Below are positions 1-17,659 of a DNA stretch of 64,000 bases, piece after piece. Every line of letters begins with the position of its first letter. The stretch's first letter is position 1. Below the pieces are notes generated by a model. It was not told the origin of the DNA. It did no database searches and saw only the letters and a list, made by a program, of their open reading frames with translations. The position numbers and the translations under genes are program-made. Source of the DNA: Sclerurus mexicanus (Eukaryota; Chordata; Aves; Passeriformes; Furnariidae). The stretch lies in assembly GCA_013396755.1 (NCBI GenBank), contig VWZF01013053.1, forward strand, positions 1,260,023 to 1,324,022, in the 5' to 3' direction.

Positions 1-562
1 ATTTTCCCAGACACATCACACTGCATGTGTGTAGCTCATGGACTTTAAGTGACTCAACAAATGTCACTTGTACAGACAAGCCACACACCAAAGCAGTGAA
101 ACTAGCAGCTACACAGAAGAAACAACTTCAATCAAGTCCACGGAAATGCCCTCAGCAGATGAAAACACGGACTTTTCCTAATTTGTCTATTAAATTAATC
201 ACATCCTATTACAGCAGTAGATTTAACACACGTATTGCCAAGCAGAATTTTGGCTTGTTTGCTTGATAAAAGGCGACAGCTGCAGTCTTGTTAAGGTAGT
301 ACATGAAACATACACGCTTCTCATGTGAACACAGAACTGTTCACTAAACTTCACTGATGTTTGAAAGACTGTCAAAAGGCTAAAGAAAATATACTGGGAA
401 CATCTTCCATGTACTTATACAATACTGTTGTAACTGTTAGGCCTATTTCATGGTCTTCCAAAGAGCAAGTCTTAAAAGGTCTCTTTTCTTCTATCCAGCA
501 TGCTGAGTTTCCATTTAATAATTTTGACACTGTACTTTGCTTAGCCATGATAGAGCACTCAC
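1..562 (-). other. NDUFB5: NDUFB5 intron sequence (left edge)
   Basis: This stretch lies downstream of the third NDUFB5 coding exon on the minus strand. I looked for the next conserved exon (the segment after the membrane helix, containing a GYVPEHW-type motif in the family) and did not find it, so the remaining exons should lie beyond the left edge. Short open frames here have no family resemblance. Confidence 0.7.
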
Positions 563-2172
563 CAATGAAGATGTTGACATATGTTATGAACAGTGCTGCT
601 GGTATTCCTGTCAGGAATACGTAGAATCTCTGTTTAGGAGATAAAAGAAACAGCATGGGAAACTCAGAACCCAGACAAAACTTAGATGAGGTCTATTTGA
701 AAATGATGCAACAGCCAATAATTCTTAGATTTGCATTCCTAGCTTGGAAAGGGATGTTGTGTGTAAACACTGCTGTTTGAAATGAGTTAATTAATGAACC
801 AAAGTACATCAAGAGCGATGCTGTGTCAGCCCAGGAGCCTGTTCAGTTTAGCTTTCCCTCTCCCAGCAGGCTCTGTCTCTGCAGCAGTGACACCAACACT
901 TCCCTCAGCATCTTGGGATGCTTGGAATGAGGCACTGACAGCAATGCAATAATCCAACACAAATGCAGCCACTGCTGGCTCTGGTGGCTGTGGAAGGCAG
1001 ATAAAGGAGCATGTGAAGGGAATCGGATCAAACTGGCTGTTACCTGGCCACAATAGGCTTTACCCAAAACCTGGCTTTTGAGGGGTCAAACTCAGGTCAG
1101 GCTTCCTAAATCTCACCTCTGGGGCTAGTGATTTAGGTAACTGAAGGCAAATCCTGCAGAAGAGTAACTAAGACATTTTAAAAAGAAGGATGGAATGGAA
1201 AGTATTTGCGGGTTATGCACATGTGAACACAGACACATAATTTAAGAATGCTACTACAGCAGTAATTTAAGCACCTTCCCAACCTTTGCTACTTAGCCAG
1301 TCTTTTAACTTCATCTGTCCCTGATTTTACAGCATGTGACAAAAAAGTCTTAAAGAGGACCTGCAATTCTTATTTGTGTGAATAGTGCCCACCATGTTTT
1401 AGATGCTGTCCCATAAACAACATAGAAAATTGTATTTTAGACACTCTTACACCACCATTTTCAAGGGCTCTGTTATACCAAGTGCAATAAATTTGGTTTT
1501 AACTCACCAACAAGTTCAGAAATCGAGTATCATAAAAACTTGTTGCCTTGATAATAAACATTCTCTTCCCATGGCCGCTGCTGTGTCGGACAGGAACTGA
1601 AAATTGAACCAAAGTGTTATGGTTTTGTGTCCCACTGGGGATTATGCAGGACAAGGTCAAACACACATGCGAGGAAACAAAACGTATACAGCAGTGGCTG
1701 ACTTGTTACCAGCTGTTTTTCTGCAGGTTATCACTGTTTATCTGAACCAATTTCCTATTTTGCTAGCACGAACCTACTTTTTTTCCTAACATTAACACCG
1801 ACCTGTTTCTGCCTGAGAGTCCCAACAAGTAAATCACTGAATGTCACCACACAGGGCCAAGTAAATTGACGATCACTATGTCGAGAAGGCCACCCTCCCG
1901 CCCACTTCCATCCATGTGTTGCCCCAAAAGAGGGCAGTTTTTCACAGGAACGGCGACACGCTGGATCCGCTCAGCCCCCGGCCCGGGAGGGCCCCGCGCC
2001 CCAAGGTCACCTGGCCCCCGGCACACCCGCCGCGCCGCTGCCCCTCTGAGGCCGTACCGAGGGTGCCGGGGAGGCGGGGGGCTATCCCGGTGATCCCGGT
2101 GATCCCAGTGATCCCGGCCCGCCTTGCTGCCCAGGCCGTGGCCGCCCGCAGCACCCGGCTCATGGCCGCCAT
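563..2172 (-). CDS. NDUFB5: NDUFB5, complex I subunit B5 (SGDH), 5' part, three exons
   Basis: Accessory subunit of mitochondrial NADH:ubiquinone oxidoreductase, in the inner-membrane arm. Coding exons on the minus strand: 2172-2058 (115 bp, starts MAAMSRVLR), 1596-1508 (89 bp, PVRHSSGHGKR then FYDTRFLNLL) and 629-563 (67 bp, RFYVFLTGIPAALFITYVNI). Phases join cleanly: exon 1 ends with one base of a codon, exon 2 completes it with TT, exon 3 starts in phase 0. Donors are GTACGG, GTGAGT and GTGAGT; acceptors end TTTTCAG and TAAACAG. The start was chosen because MAAMS and the distance to PVRH match the mammalian protein. Residues 1 to about 45 look like an arginine-rich mitochondrial presequence; about 71-91 is the single membrane helix. 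The C-terminal half lies off the left edge. The exon 1 donor is the least certain boundary, since another possible donor lies 38 bp downstream but breaks phase. Confidence 0.9.
2084..2117 (-). repeat. NDUFB5: 9-bp tandem repeat inside the NDUFB5 presequence
   Basis: About four copies of a 9-bp unit (ATCCCGGTG on the plus strand, with one variant base) sit in exon 1. On the coding strand they encode GITGITGITGI, around residues 20-30 of the predicted mitochondrial targeting segment. The period is a multiple of three, so copy-number change would keep the frame. Confidence 0.85.
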
Positions 2173-2393
2173 GGCTGGGACTGGCAGGGGGCGGGGCCAG
2201 CGGCGCCGCTTCTCGCCGCGGGGTGAAGCCCGGCCGCCGCCATCTTGGAAAAGGGCATGTTCTTCCCAATGCTCCCCGTGCTCCGGGAGGGCGGGGTGTG
2301 AAGCCGAGCGGGCGCCATCTTGGTATAGGGCAGGTTCCTCGCAATGCTCCCGACCCTGGGCGAGGGCGCGGGGTGAAGCCGGGCAGGCGCCAT
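2160..2393 (-). other. Possible upstream ORF overlapping the NDUFB5 start
   Basis: A 77-codon frame starts in the third copy of the 75-bp repeat and stops just past the NDUFB5 ATG, in a different frame from NDUFB5. The 75-bp period equals 25 codons, so the frame repeats: MAPARLH, MAPARLH and MAAAGLH begin the three units, each ATG in the context CCAAGATGG, a strong initiation context. It would be translated only if NDUFB5 transcription begins upstream of about 2250-2395, which the sequence does not show. No known protein family is recognised. Confidence 0.4.
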
Positions 2394-2440
2394 CTTGGCG
2401 AAGGGCGGGTGGGAGCGGGCGCTGAGGGAGGCGCGGGGCG
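2173..2440. promoter_or_regulatory. Bidirectional promoter of NDUFB5 and MRPL47
   Basis: Only 268 bp separate the two start codons, which diverge. There is no TATA box. Three CCATCTTGG cores, the YY1-type motif, lie at 2240-2248, 2315-2323 and 2390-2398. On the minus strand the first reads CAAGATGGCGGC, a perfect fit to the TISU initiator element known from short-leader housekeeping genes; the other two differ by one base. The arrangement suggests co-expression of two nuclear-encoded mitochondrial proteins. Confidence 0.8.
2220..2410. repeat. 75-bp tandem repeat, about 2.5 copies, in the shared promoter
   Basis: Units begin near 2220, 2294 and 2370 with GGGGTGAAGCC-like sequence, then the CCATCTTGG core, then AGGGCA(T/G)GTTC and a CAATGCTCC block; the third unit is truncated after AAGGGCGGGT. 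The CCATCTTGG cores are exactly 75 bp apart twice. Units have diverged at a modest number of positions, so the duplication is not brand new. Confidence 0.9.
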
Positions 2441-5400
2441 ATGGCGGCGCTGGCCGCTCTGTGCCGCTCCCTCACGGCCGCGCTGCGGCTGCCCCGGGCC
2501 CGGACGGGCCCCTCCGGGTACGAACCGCGCCGGGACGGCTCGGGCTCGGGCTCTGGGGTAGGCGGGCGCGGTTCCCGGGAGGAAGGAGAGCCCTTGGGGC
2601 GGGAGGAGCGTGTCCGTGTGTGCTGGTGTCCGCCTGGCCTGGCTCCTCTAACCCGAGGGCTGCAGGGCGGTGTTGTGGCCTAAGAGCAGCATGAAGCGTT
2701 TCCCTGTGCCTGGTAAAGTTTTGCGGTCCTTGTGCTGGCGCTTCCAGCGCGGGGCGGGGGGGTTTGTGCTTTACCGTGTTTTCACAGCTTTTGCCATTAA
2801 GGCCACGAGGGAGGGTGTGGGTTCTCCCTCTGTGGAGACGTTCCAAACCCACCTGGATGTGTTCCTGTGTCACCTGCTCCAGGTGACCCTGCCTTGGCAG
2901 GGGGGTTGGACTGGATGGTCTCCAGAGGTCCTTCCACCCCTAAAAGTTCTGTGATGTCTTCTTGTACAGCAAAGCTCAAATTTGCTCCTTAATTTTTCAT
3001 TGTTATTTATCTCTGAGTATAGACATTTGTTAATTAGATGAGACAAGGGGGAGGAGAAAACACCGAGGTGAGATTTTTGGGAATAACCAAACCCATGTCT
3101 TTCCCCCCGCCCCGCCTCCCAGAACGAAACAAACATTCTCGTTTAGCTCAATATTATTTTTCTATCATTCATGGTTTTCCTTCTAATTTTTATTCAGGTT
3201 AGCACTGAACCTGTTCCACAAAAACCTGCCAAAAGTTGAGTCCCTCCATGAGGTGAAGCTCCTACACACAACTGTGTCTCGGAGGGGTCTGGAGGAGTTT
3301 TTTGATGATCCAAGAAACTGGGGAGAAAAAAGGGTAAAGTCTGGTGAGTTACATTTAGCATTTCCAATAGTGATCTTTGAGCCACTTGTGCTCAGCTGAA
3401 ATCTGACCTGGCTTTTTTTGCATCATAGGGAGTATTCAGAGCTACATGAAACTTACTGTGTATATATACATACATCTGCTTGTGCATCTTTATGCCTGCT
3501 AATTTTTGCTCTGTGTGTTCGGTGTTTGTGAAAGCAAATAGCTATTGGGCAGCAAAACATTTTGCTGTAAAGCCTCTGCCTTGCTCTGAGAGTGCATGAC
3601 AGAAGAGATGTTCTTTGATAAAATACACAGTCCTATGGAACAAAAGTACTTTAGTGTAAAGATTCACCCTATAGCTTTCCCTGTTCCCAGCCTTATGAAA
3701 TAAATACTAAACAAATAAATAAAAACAAATAAACACTACATGCAATTGCCTTTTTAATGTATTTGTATATTTAAAGCAAAGCTGAATATCCCTAAGGATA
3801 GCTTTCCAAGTGGTAGTATTCCTTTTAAAAGTGATCCTTGTTCTGTTGATTCAGCTGAGCCTGCTAATAGGAGCACTTTTTTTTTCAGAATAAGAGAACT
3901 TTGTTCTACTGGATCATTGTTTTTCATTTTTTTTTATTTTTTACAGGGGATGCATGGAATATAAAGCAGCTAAGGGGCAAGAGTAGTGAAGACTTACACA
4001 AACTTTGGTAAGTAAGTTTTACTGGAGAAGCTTCTCTTCTTTCAAAGCAGCTCTGCTCTTTTTATTAAAATGTGGCTTGTGAACTTATGAGCCACAACTT
4101 TAGTCTGCCACACAGCTCTGCAGGCTCGAGCCTGCTTTGGGCTTGGAACAGGCTCAGTTCTGGCCCTGCTCAGAACACAGAAGCTCTGCTGCAGGTGGCT
4201 GTGGGAGAGTTGGGTCCAGCACAAAGGTTTGGTATGAAGATGCTGAGTTTGAACCCTTTGGGGGTTGTTTGAATTGGACAGAATTGCTTTTAAGTGCCTT
4301 CTGGTGGGACCATGCACTACATTAGATCAGGGTGCTCAGGTCTGTGTTTATTCTGGTCTTGAAAGTCTCTGAGGCTGGAGGTTGCATCACCACTTCAGGA
4401 AACCTGTGGCAGGGCTAAACTAGCACTTAGTCATTACTCTAAGTAGTTTTTTCCTTGCTGTATCTTGTCCTTTTGCTGTGCACCTGTAACAAGAATCTGG
4501 CTCTGTCCAGGTAGTGGAAGACGACTTGGTGTTCACGTCTTTCCTCCCAAGCCTTCTTCATTCCAGGATAAGTAAACCTGTCTCACTCATCCTCTCCTTG
4601 TATGTCCTGTATGTCAGCCCTCCTCTCCCCACCTCTACTGGGCTTTCTCCAGTTGGTCAGTACCTTTTTGCTTCTTTATATGAAGCCAGCAAACAGGATA
4701 TGGGATTTTACTGTGTTCTCTCCAACAGGATAGTAAGTGAATAACTGCTAAGGTATCCAGAAGTGGCTTTTCAATTACTGTGCTTTCTGATCCAGGTACG
4801 TGCTGCTGAAAGAAAGAAACATGCTTTTAACTTTACAGCAAGAAGCAAAACGACAGCTCAAGCCTATGCCAAGTCCAGAACGGTTAGAAAAGGTAACTTG
4901 TTCACAGTGCATAAAAATACATCTCTGAAGTAAAATTGCTCAGTGAAAGATGAAGTGTTTGTAAGCGCATTAAAGACCTTTTCTTTAAATTATTTCCCTG
5001 ATTTTAGTATATGCACAAACACTGCCCAAGTCATAGTTTGGTCAAGGCAGCTTTCTCTTCAGCCAGTAGGCGTTACTGGGGCTGTGACCACACTCCACAG
5101 TGAAAACTAAAATAACAGCCAGAACAAACCATCTGACAGAATTACAGACAGCAAACCGTCTGTCTGCTTCCCCTGCTTCCTCTCCACCCCTGCCTCAGAG
5201 CTTTCTAAACTTCCAGCATCCATGCTGGATCTGGCTTTATGCATGAGCCAGCTGGTCTTTCAACAAATATCAGACCATCACTTATTTCATATCTGTCCTG
5301 CTGTCAAGTGATGTTTTTAAAGCACCTGTTCCTTACTGTTGTAGTGCACAGGGCCTGCTCAGCTGTTTCACTCAGTCCATAACTGAGAGAGAACTCATGA

Positions 5401-7637
5401 TTAAACTCTAGTGTGTTTTACCATTGTTCTTCCTTTTCATTTTGTCTTAGGTCTTTATTTGAGATCTTTTAAATTGTCAGCATTGGTTTTTATTGGCCCA
5501 TACTGAAACTATTTTTCTTTCCAGGTAGAAAAGTCTATGAAAAATATAGACTTAGTTGTCAAAGAAAGAGAAGTTGCTTTGAGGCTTTTACAGACGGGCC
5601 ATGAAAAGCCAGTACCTGGAGAGTGGAGACATGACTTCTTGGGACGCACCTTCTGGTATGGAAAGGTTTATTTTCTATGTGTAAATTTTTCTTGTGATGT
5701 GTGTCTACCAGAAAATCCTTAGCTAACCAAAGAAGAGTCCGTACACTGTATAGAACCAAATCTATTTTCTGCTCAGCATTCAGGCACTTCTTGAGTTTTG
5801 GCACTTTTTCCCAATGTGATTATAGTTGTTGCTAAATAATTCAGTGGCAAACTCTACCATTAATTATAAGAAAATTAATTCCACGTAACTAATCTGATTT
5901 CTGTGCTCAGAGGACGTTTGCTACTACACCTTTTCTGTTATATGTGAAGTACTGTTCAAGTTGAACCATCTAGACTTTCCTAGTTACAATGAAAAATCCA
6001 CGTATTTGGGGACAAGAAAGTACAAACAGCTGTTTGGAATTCCCTACTAGTCTTGGCAGATGTTTAATTTACGTGGAAGCTTCTACTTTTGAATTGTTTG
6101 TTGTCCAGATACTTTCAGTAATCTGTAATGTCACGTGATGATGCTGAAGGCTCTGGCAGGACCCATGATTTCATTGACCAGTATTTCACCCTCATCATAC
6201 TGGCATTGGAAGCACTTAATTACAGTGTTCAGCTCTTCGGTAACAGTGTAGATAATACAAGGTCAACTGTTCAAATAATGGTCACTTTTCAGTTGTTATC
6301 CACTTGTTTCCCCATCGAATGTAAATGAGCAGAGTATTGACTGAACTGACCGCTAGATTTACATCTCTAGGGATGAGGCTTCTTTGTATCTCTTTCTGCT
6401 GGAAACATTGTCCACAAAGAAGGCACTGCCCATATATTTGAAGTCCAGTCCCCAGTTAAAGCAGGGAGGGGGCAGAGAACATGGAAGGGCTGTTAAGCAC
6501 AGGGAGAAACTCTGGAATACACATGGTAGTAGGTGTGACACTCTGAATGCGCTAGAGTCCGCAGGTGAGTCTGCACAAACCATCTGTGCAGCCCATGTGC
6601 AAGAGGAACCCTGAACAGAAAGAAGAGTCTGTATTTAGGGGGAGAGGCTTATATTCCGTCAGACTTGCACTTGACGGGACACTCCAATACCAGCTTTTAA
6701 AAGAAAATTGTAGTAGAAACAAGACTCTTCAGACACTGTTCACATCAGCTTTGGGAAGTTTTCTTATGAAGGAATAACTTTTAACTATAATTGCAAATAA
6801 TTACCATTTATACTGGGCCCTGCATTCAAACATCTACAATTTTTAGAGCAAGACCACTTCCTACAGAAAGAGGCTGAATTCTGCAGTCTGCCAGACCACT
6901 GTACCACTCTACTGAACCCAAGAGAAACTGGCAGAATCCCAGAATGAAGACAGTGTATACATTCTGTAATCACTTTTATCTGTCTCTAACAGGTACAGTT
7001 TCAAGGAATGGCCAATCCCGTGGCACTTGAACGAAAGACACAAAAGGAAGAGATTTTATTACTTACCTCATGTGAATCACTTTATCAGGTAAAAAGATTT
7101 TTTTGACATTGAAGGTTTTTTTCTTCTGTTCTTCAGTTCTCATTCCACTTTACAAGGAAAAACAGTAGTAATCTTTTGTTGTATTTACAGCTAGTAGACT
7201 GAAAATGGGGCTTTTTAAATTTTAGCTTGCTCATTTCTTTTTTCTGTTCCCATTTCAGTTACTAAGAGACATGGTTTTGCAGTTGCATTGTAAAAGTAAC
7301 TTCACGCGCAGACTGCCCAGGATCGTCCCAGAGGTCAAATTGATGTAGAATTCAGAAACAGAAGGAAAAAAAAATTGCCTTGCAGGCTTTTTTACTTTCA
7401 AAAGAAAACGAATACTGAAACTGTTAATTGCCAACAGCCTTTGTCTGATCAGAGGGGTGAGCTTATTAAGGTGGTCACAAGCTGTATGGAAATTAACCAC
7501 ACCCACTTCTCTGTTTTAGACTCAGACTTGAAAAATTCTTACGGAAAAGGGCAAGAAGGCAAAACCTGGAGAGGAAGAGGCAGAAGGTCTTGGAAACGAA
7601 GTTCCCTCACCTTGCTCTGAAGTCTCAGAGTCAGTAA
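2441..7637 (+). CDS. MRPL47: MRPL47, mitochondrial large ribosomal subunit protein uL29m, seven exons
   Basis: Mitochondrial homologue of ribosomal protein L29, part of the 39S subunit near the exit tunnel. Coding exons: 2441-2517, 3198-3343, 3947-4007, 4796-4892, 5525-5655, 6993-7088 and 7520-7637; total 726 bp, 241 residues, all phases consistent, close to the mammalian 250. Landmarks: LLHTTVSRRGLEEFFDDPRNW (cleavage region and domain start), SSEDLHKLWYVLLKERNML, PMPSPERLEK, LRLLQTG, PIPWHLNERHKRKRFYYLP, and a basic C-terminus ending KFPHLALKSQSQ. Introns are GT-AG. The start at 2441 is the first ATG of the island exon and gives MAALAALCRSL, a plausible targeting peptide. The exon 1 donor (GTACGA at 2518) is inferred from phase; a nearby GTAGGC would break the frame. 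Confidence 0.95.
2815..2955 (+). mobile_element. CR1 LINE 3' fragment in MRPL47 intron 1
   Basis: Carries the CR1 tail pattern: CACCTGGATG, GGGGTTGGACTGGATGGTCT, CCAGAGGTCCTTCCA and a TTCTGTGATG end. Heavily 5'-truncated and non-coding. Confidence 0.85.
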
Positions 7638-7769
7638 CATGCTGGAAGAGCACACTGCAAGCAAGTGGTCAAGTGTCTGTGAGTGGAACATGAAACATGT
7701 TCTGAAACCACAAACAGCTCCACTGAGCATTCCAGAGTCCCCTTTTTTTTTAATGCCACATTTGACTTA

Positions 7770-7775
7770 AATAAA
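7770..7775 (+). terminator. MRPL47: MRPL47 polyadenylation signal AATAAA
   Basis: A canonical AATAAA about 133 bases after the stop codon, giving a short 3' UTR. A second plus-strand AATAAA at 8205-8210 could serve as an alternative end. Confidence 0.75.
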
Positions 7776-8238
7776 CTTGTGATCTGGAATTAAAAAGCAG
7801 CTTAGGTGCCTAATTCAAATCATAACATTTGTTTCTAGAAACATTTGATAAATGGTGTTAGCCAGCTGTTGTGAGACAGTAACACTGAACAGCAGCAACT
7901 GAGTGCCAGGTGACAGTATGAAGTGTAAGCAGTGTTTACTTGGCTTAGTTTAACAAATATGCATTAAAACCAGACAGAAACACGAAAGCAGCTGAAGCTC
8001 ACATGAGCCTTCTCCCTGATATTTTTCCTGCTATTTTTTTTTTCTATTTTTCTGAACATTTTCTCTGAGATACAGGTAAGTTACACAAGGTACATTTGCT
8101 TTCTGCATAAATGCATTGGAAAATAGGCTTTCAGTCTGCCATGAGGAACTTTCTCCCCTGCTTTCAGAGCAGCTTTGTCTCAGGAGCAACTCCTGGTTCT
8201 GACAATAAAGACAAAAGCAGGCTGGTTTGATAAATTAC

Positions 8239-8244
8239 TTTATT
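8239..8244 (-). terminator. ACTL6A: ACTL6A polyadenylation signal (AATAAA on the minus strand)
   Basis: Reads AATAAA on the minus strand. It is the most distal good signal before the MRPL47 end and implies a 3' UTR of about 1.2 kb (9430 to about 8220). An alternative minus-strand AATAAA lies at 8341-8346. Which is used cannot be told from sequence. Confidence 0.55.
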
Positions 8245-9430
8245 GTTTGGAGGTAATGTGAAACTTTTCAAATAGAGGCCTCAATTATTTACCCACAACG
8301 TCTTTTAGGATATAAAAATGTAGCAGTACTGTTTACTTTGTTTATTTTTTTAGATCAGTTAAATGCTATTTGGTTTTCCACAGCTTTTGAGATAAGGAGC
8401 AAAACTTCACTGTGTCCCAAAACAGACCATCACACAGCTGCAAATTAAAGTAAGCTTAACAGCAACATTGAGCTGCATCCTGACAGCCAGTTCATGCTGA
8501 ACAAAAGAAAAAAGATCATTCCCATTGCTGTGACCCTGAGAGCACCTTCCCCATGCAAACACAGGCACTTACTGACTCTGCTGGGAGTCCCCGAGGGAGC
8601 CAGAGCAGCCCTGAGCACACAGCCTGCCCCTCGGGGTTACAGCTCGGCAACAGTGACCAGCCACACACTGACTGTTCTCCCAGCCCTGGAGAGGCAATTT
8701 TTTATCTCAATTTCCCTGCTCAAACAAGTTTTGCTTCTCACCTACATCACAAAGGCATTAGATACATTCTTAGAAAGCAGGTGGAAAGCATTGATTGCTT
8801 GCTGAAATGAAACTGCTCCGTAATAAAAAATTAGCAAACCAGTGCTTAATATAACATTCACTCAATGGAATGTAACACTTCCGTGAGACAGTAAAAGCTT
8901 ACACCCAACTAGTTACTGAATACAAACTTTCAACTTTTAAAACAGCAGAGTAACTTTCTCTGCAAGTACTCACAAAGTTGCTCAAATATAAAAGACCAAA
9001 TATTAATTTTTAAAGAGAAAATTAAGAGCAATTTAAGGCCAAAGTACCAGCAAGGAAGACTAGTATGTGAAAGCAGACAAGAAATATTTAATAAATAAGC
9101 ACAGGCATTTGCAAGGTTATGCCTCTATCTATCAGCTAACCTGTAAAGCTGTTCCCAGGAAAAGATACTAGAGAAAATAGATATTTATACAAAATTATAA
9201 AATGCTTGTTACATGAATTATTGCTTTTCAAGGGATGTAAACATCCTTTTTCTATGATAGTACCAACTAGGTCTCTCAAAATTTCTAAGGTTTGTTAAAA
9301 TGGAACTTGAATTATGCAAAAAACCCAATATAAACTTTCTACAAAAAAGAGTCCATCCCATTCCTGAGTATGCTAAAGCTATGAAACAGAAGGAGCACCG
9401 AGCAGGCAGCAGTTTTCACAGTAAGAGGTC
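8245..9430 (-). other. ACTL6A: Probable ACTL6A 3' UTR
   Basis: AT-rich sequence between the ACTL6A stop codon and its distal polyadenylation signal. No conserved reading frame was seen; open frames near 8494-8810 on the plus strand do not resemble a known protein. Confidence 0.55.
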
Positions 9431-16734
<7,304 letters not shown>

Positions 16735-16849
16735 TTAACTGGGAGCTCTTGGAAGCTCGGACTGGCTTTAAGCGGGGCACTGCAACTTTCTCTCGTGAGT
16801 AAAAGGGGAATTTCAACAGGAGAACGCAATTGCATCCAAACAGATCACC

Positions 16850-17250
16850 AGATAAAGCTTCCGAGAAGTTCTAACTCGGCGGCCACAAGACGCCAGGCAA
16901 GCCCGGAGCTCCGGGGGGATCGGGATGAGGAAGGTGGGACGGAAAGCAGCGACCGTGCGAGTGAAGGGGCCGCGGCACCGATCGCCCTCATGCTGCGGGC
17001 CGCGACCCGCGCTGGTCCCTGCCCTCCCCAGAGCAAAAACCCGCCCGGAGCCGCGCCGGGCCCAGAGCGCCGGGGGACCCGCACCGGGCCCCGCACCGCG
17101 ATCCCGCACAAGGCCGCGGCCCGGCCGGCGCGGGGGGCACCTCGGNGGCGGGACCGCAGCGCGTCACCTGGCCCAGCCTCCCAGCCCCAGCAGGGTGGCC
17201 CCGGAGCACGTGGCGCGGGGTGGCGTCCAGGCCGCCCCGGGATGTCTCCG
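16850..17250 (-). promoter_or_regulatory. ACTL6A: ACTL6A CpG-island promoter
   Basis: A sharply bounded G+C- and CpG-rich block just upstream of ACTL6A exon 2, with no TATA box. It is where the first exon should lie. A single unresolved base (N) sits at 17146. Long open frames on both strands here are a by-product of low stop-codon density in GC-rich DNA. Confidence 0.75.
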
Positions 17251-17400
17251 GTGAGGGAGAGGCTCCACGCCCTGTCTGGGCAACCTGTGCCCGTCGCTGC
17301 ACGGCAAAGAAATTCCTCCTCGTGTTCAGGTGGAGCTTCCTGTGCATGGTGTCTGCTCACTTGTCTTCCTGCAGGGCCCCGCTGAGCAGAGGCGGGGACA
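17250..17400 (-). mobile_element. CR1 LINE fragment, minus orientation
   Basis: Reads like the reverse complement of an internal CR1 segment: GGAGAGGCTCCACGCC, CTGGGCAACCTGTGCC, AAGAAATTCCTCCTCGTGTT and CAGGTGGAGCTTCCTGTGC follow the order of the family. Recognised from memory of the family; boundaries are approximate. Confidence 0.65.
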
Positions 17401-17429
17401 CAGGCCAGCACCGTGACAGGACCGGGGGA

Positions 17430-17655
17430 GACGGGCTGTGCCAGGTTTAGGCTGGACATAGAAAGGCTTTCTGAACAGAAGGCAGTGGAATGGGCTGCCC
17501 AGGGAGGCGGTGGTGTCCCTGCTGGGGGTGTTCCAGGACAGGCTGGATGTGGCACTTGGTGCCATGGCCTGCGCGGCGTGGTGGGGTTTGGCCTCAGCTT
17601 GGACCTGGGGGTATCAGAGGCCCTTTCCCACCTAATTGACTCTGTGATGTTGTGA
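17430..17655 (+). mobile_element. CR1 LINE 3' end, plus orientation
   Basis: Shows TGGAATGGGCTGCCCAGGGA, GGATGTGGCACTTGGTGCCA and a tail CACCTAATTGACTCTGTGAT, the usual order of a CR1 3' end. Together with the minus-oriented fragment just to its left it forms an inverted pair beside the ACTL6A island. Confidence 0.8.
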
Positions 17656-17659
17656 TCCC

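Larger units (their letters stand above)
1960..2660. promoter_or_regulatory. CpG island over the NDUFB5/MRPL47 divergent start
   Basis: Dense in CG dinucleotides and strongly G+C-rich compared with flanking AT-rich introns. It covers both first exons and the interval between them, as expected for a housekeeping bidirectional promoter. Boundaries are approximate. Confidence 0.8.

Noticed and set aside
1844..2561. Overlapping 130-177 codon frames around the NDUFB5/MRPL47 promoter
   Set aside because: Alternate frames of the two real first exons in GC-rich DNA; only the repeat-periodic upstream frame was kept, as a separate observation.
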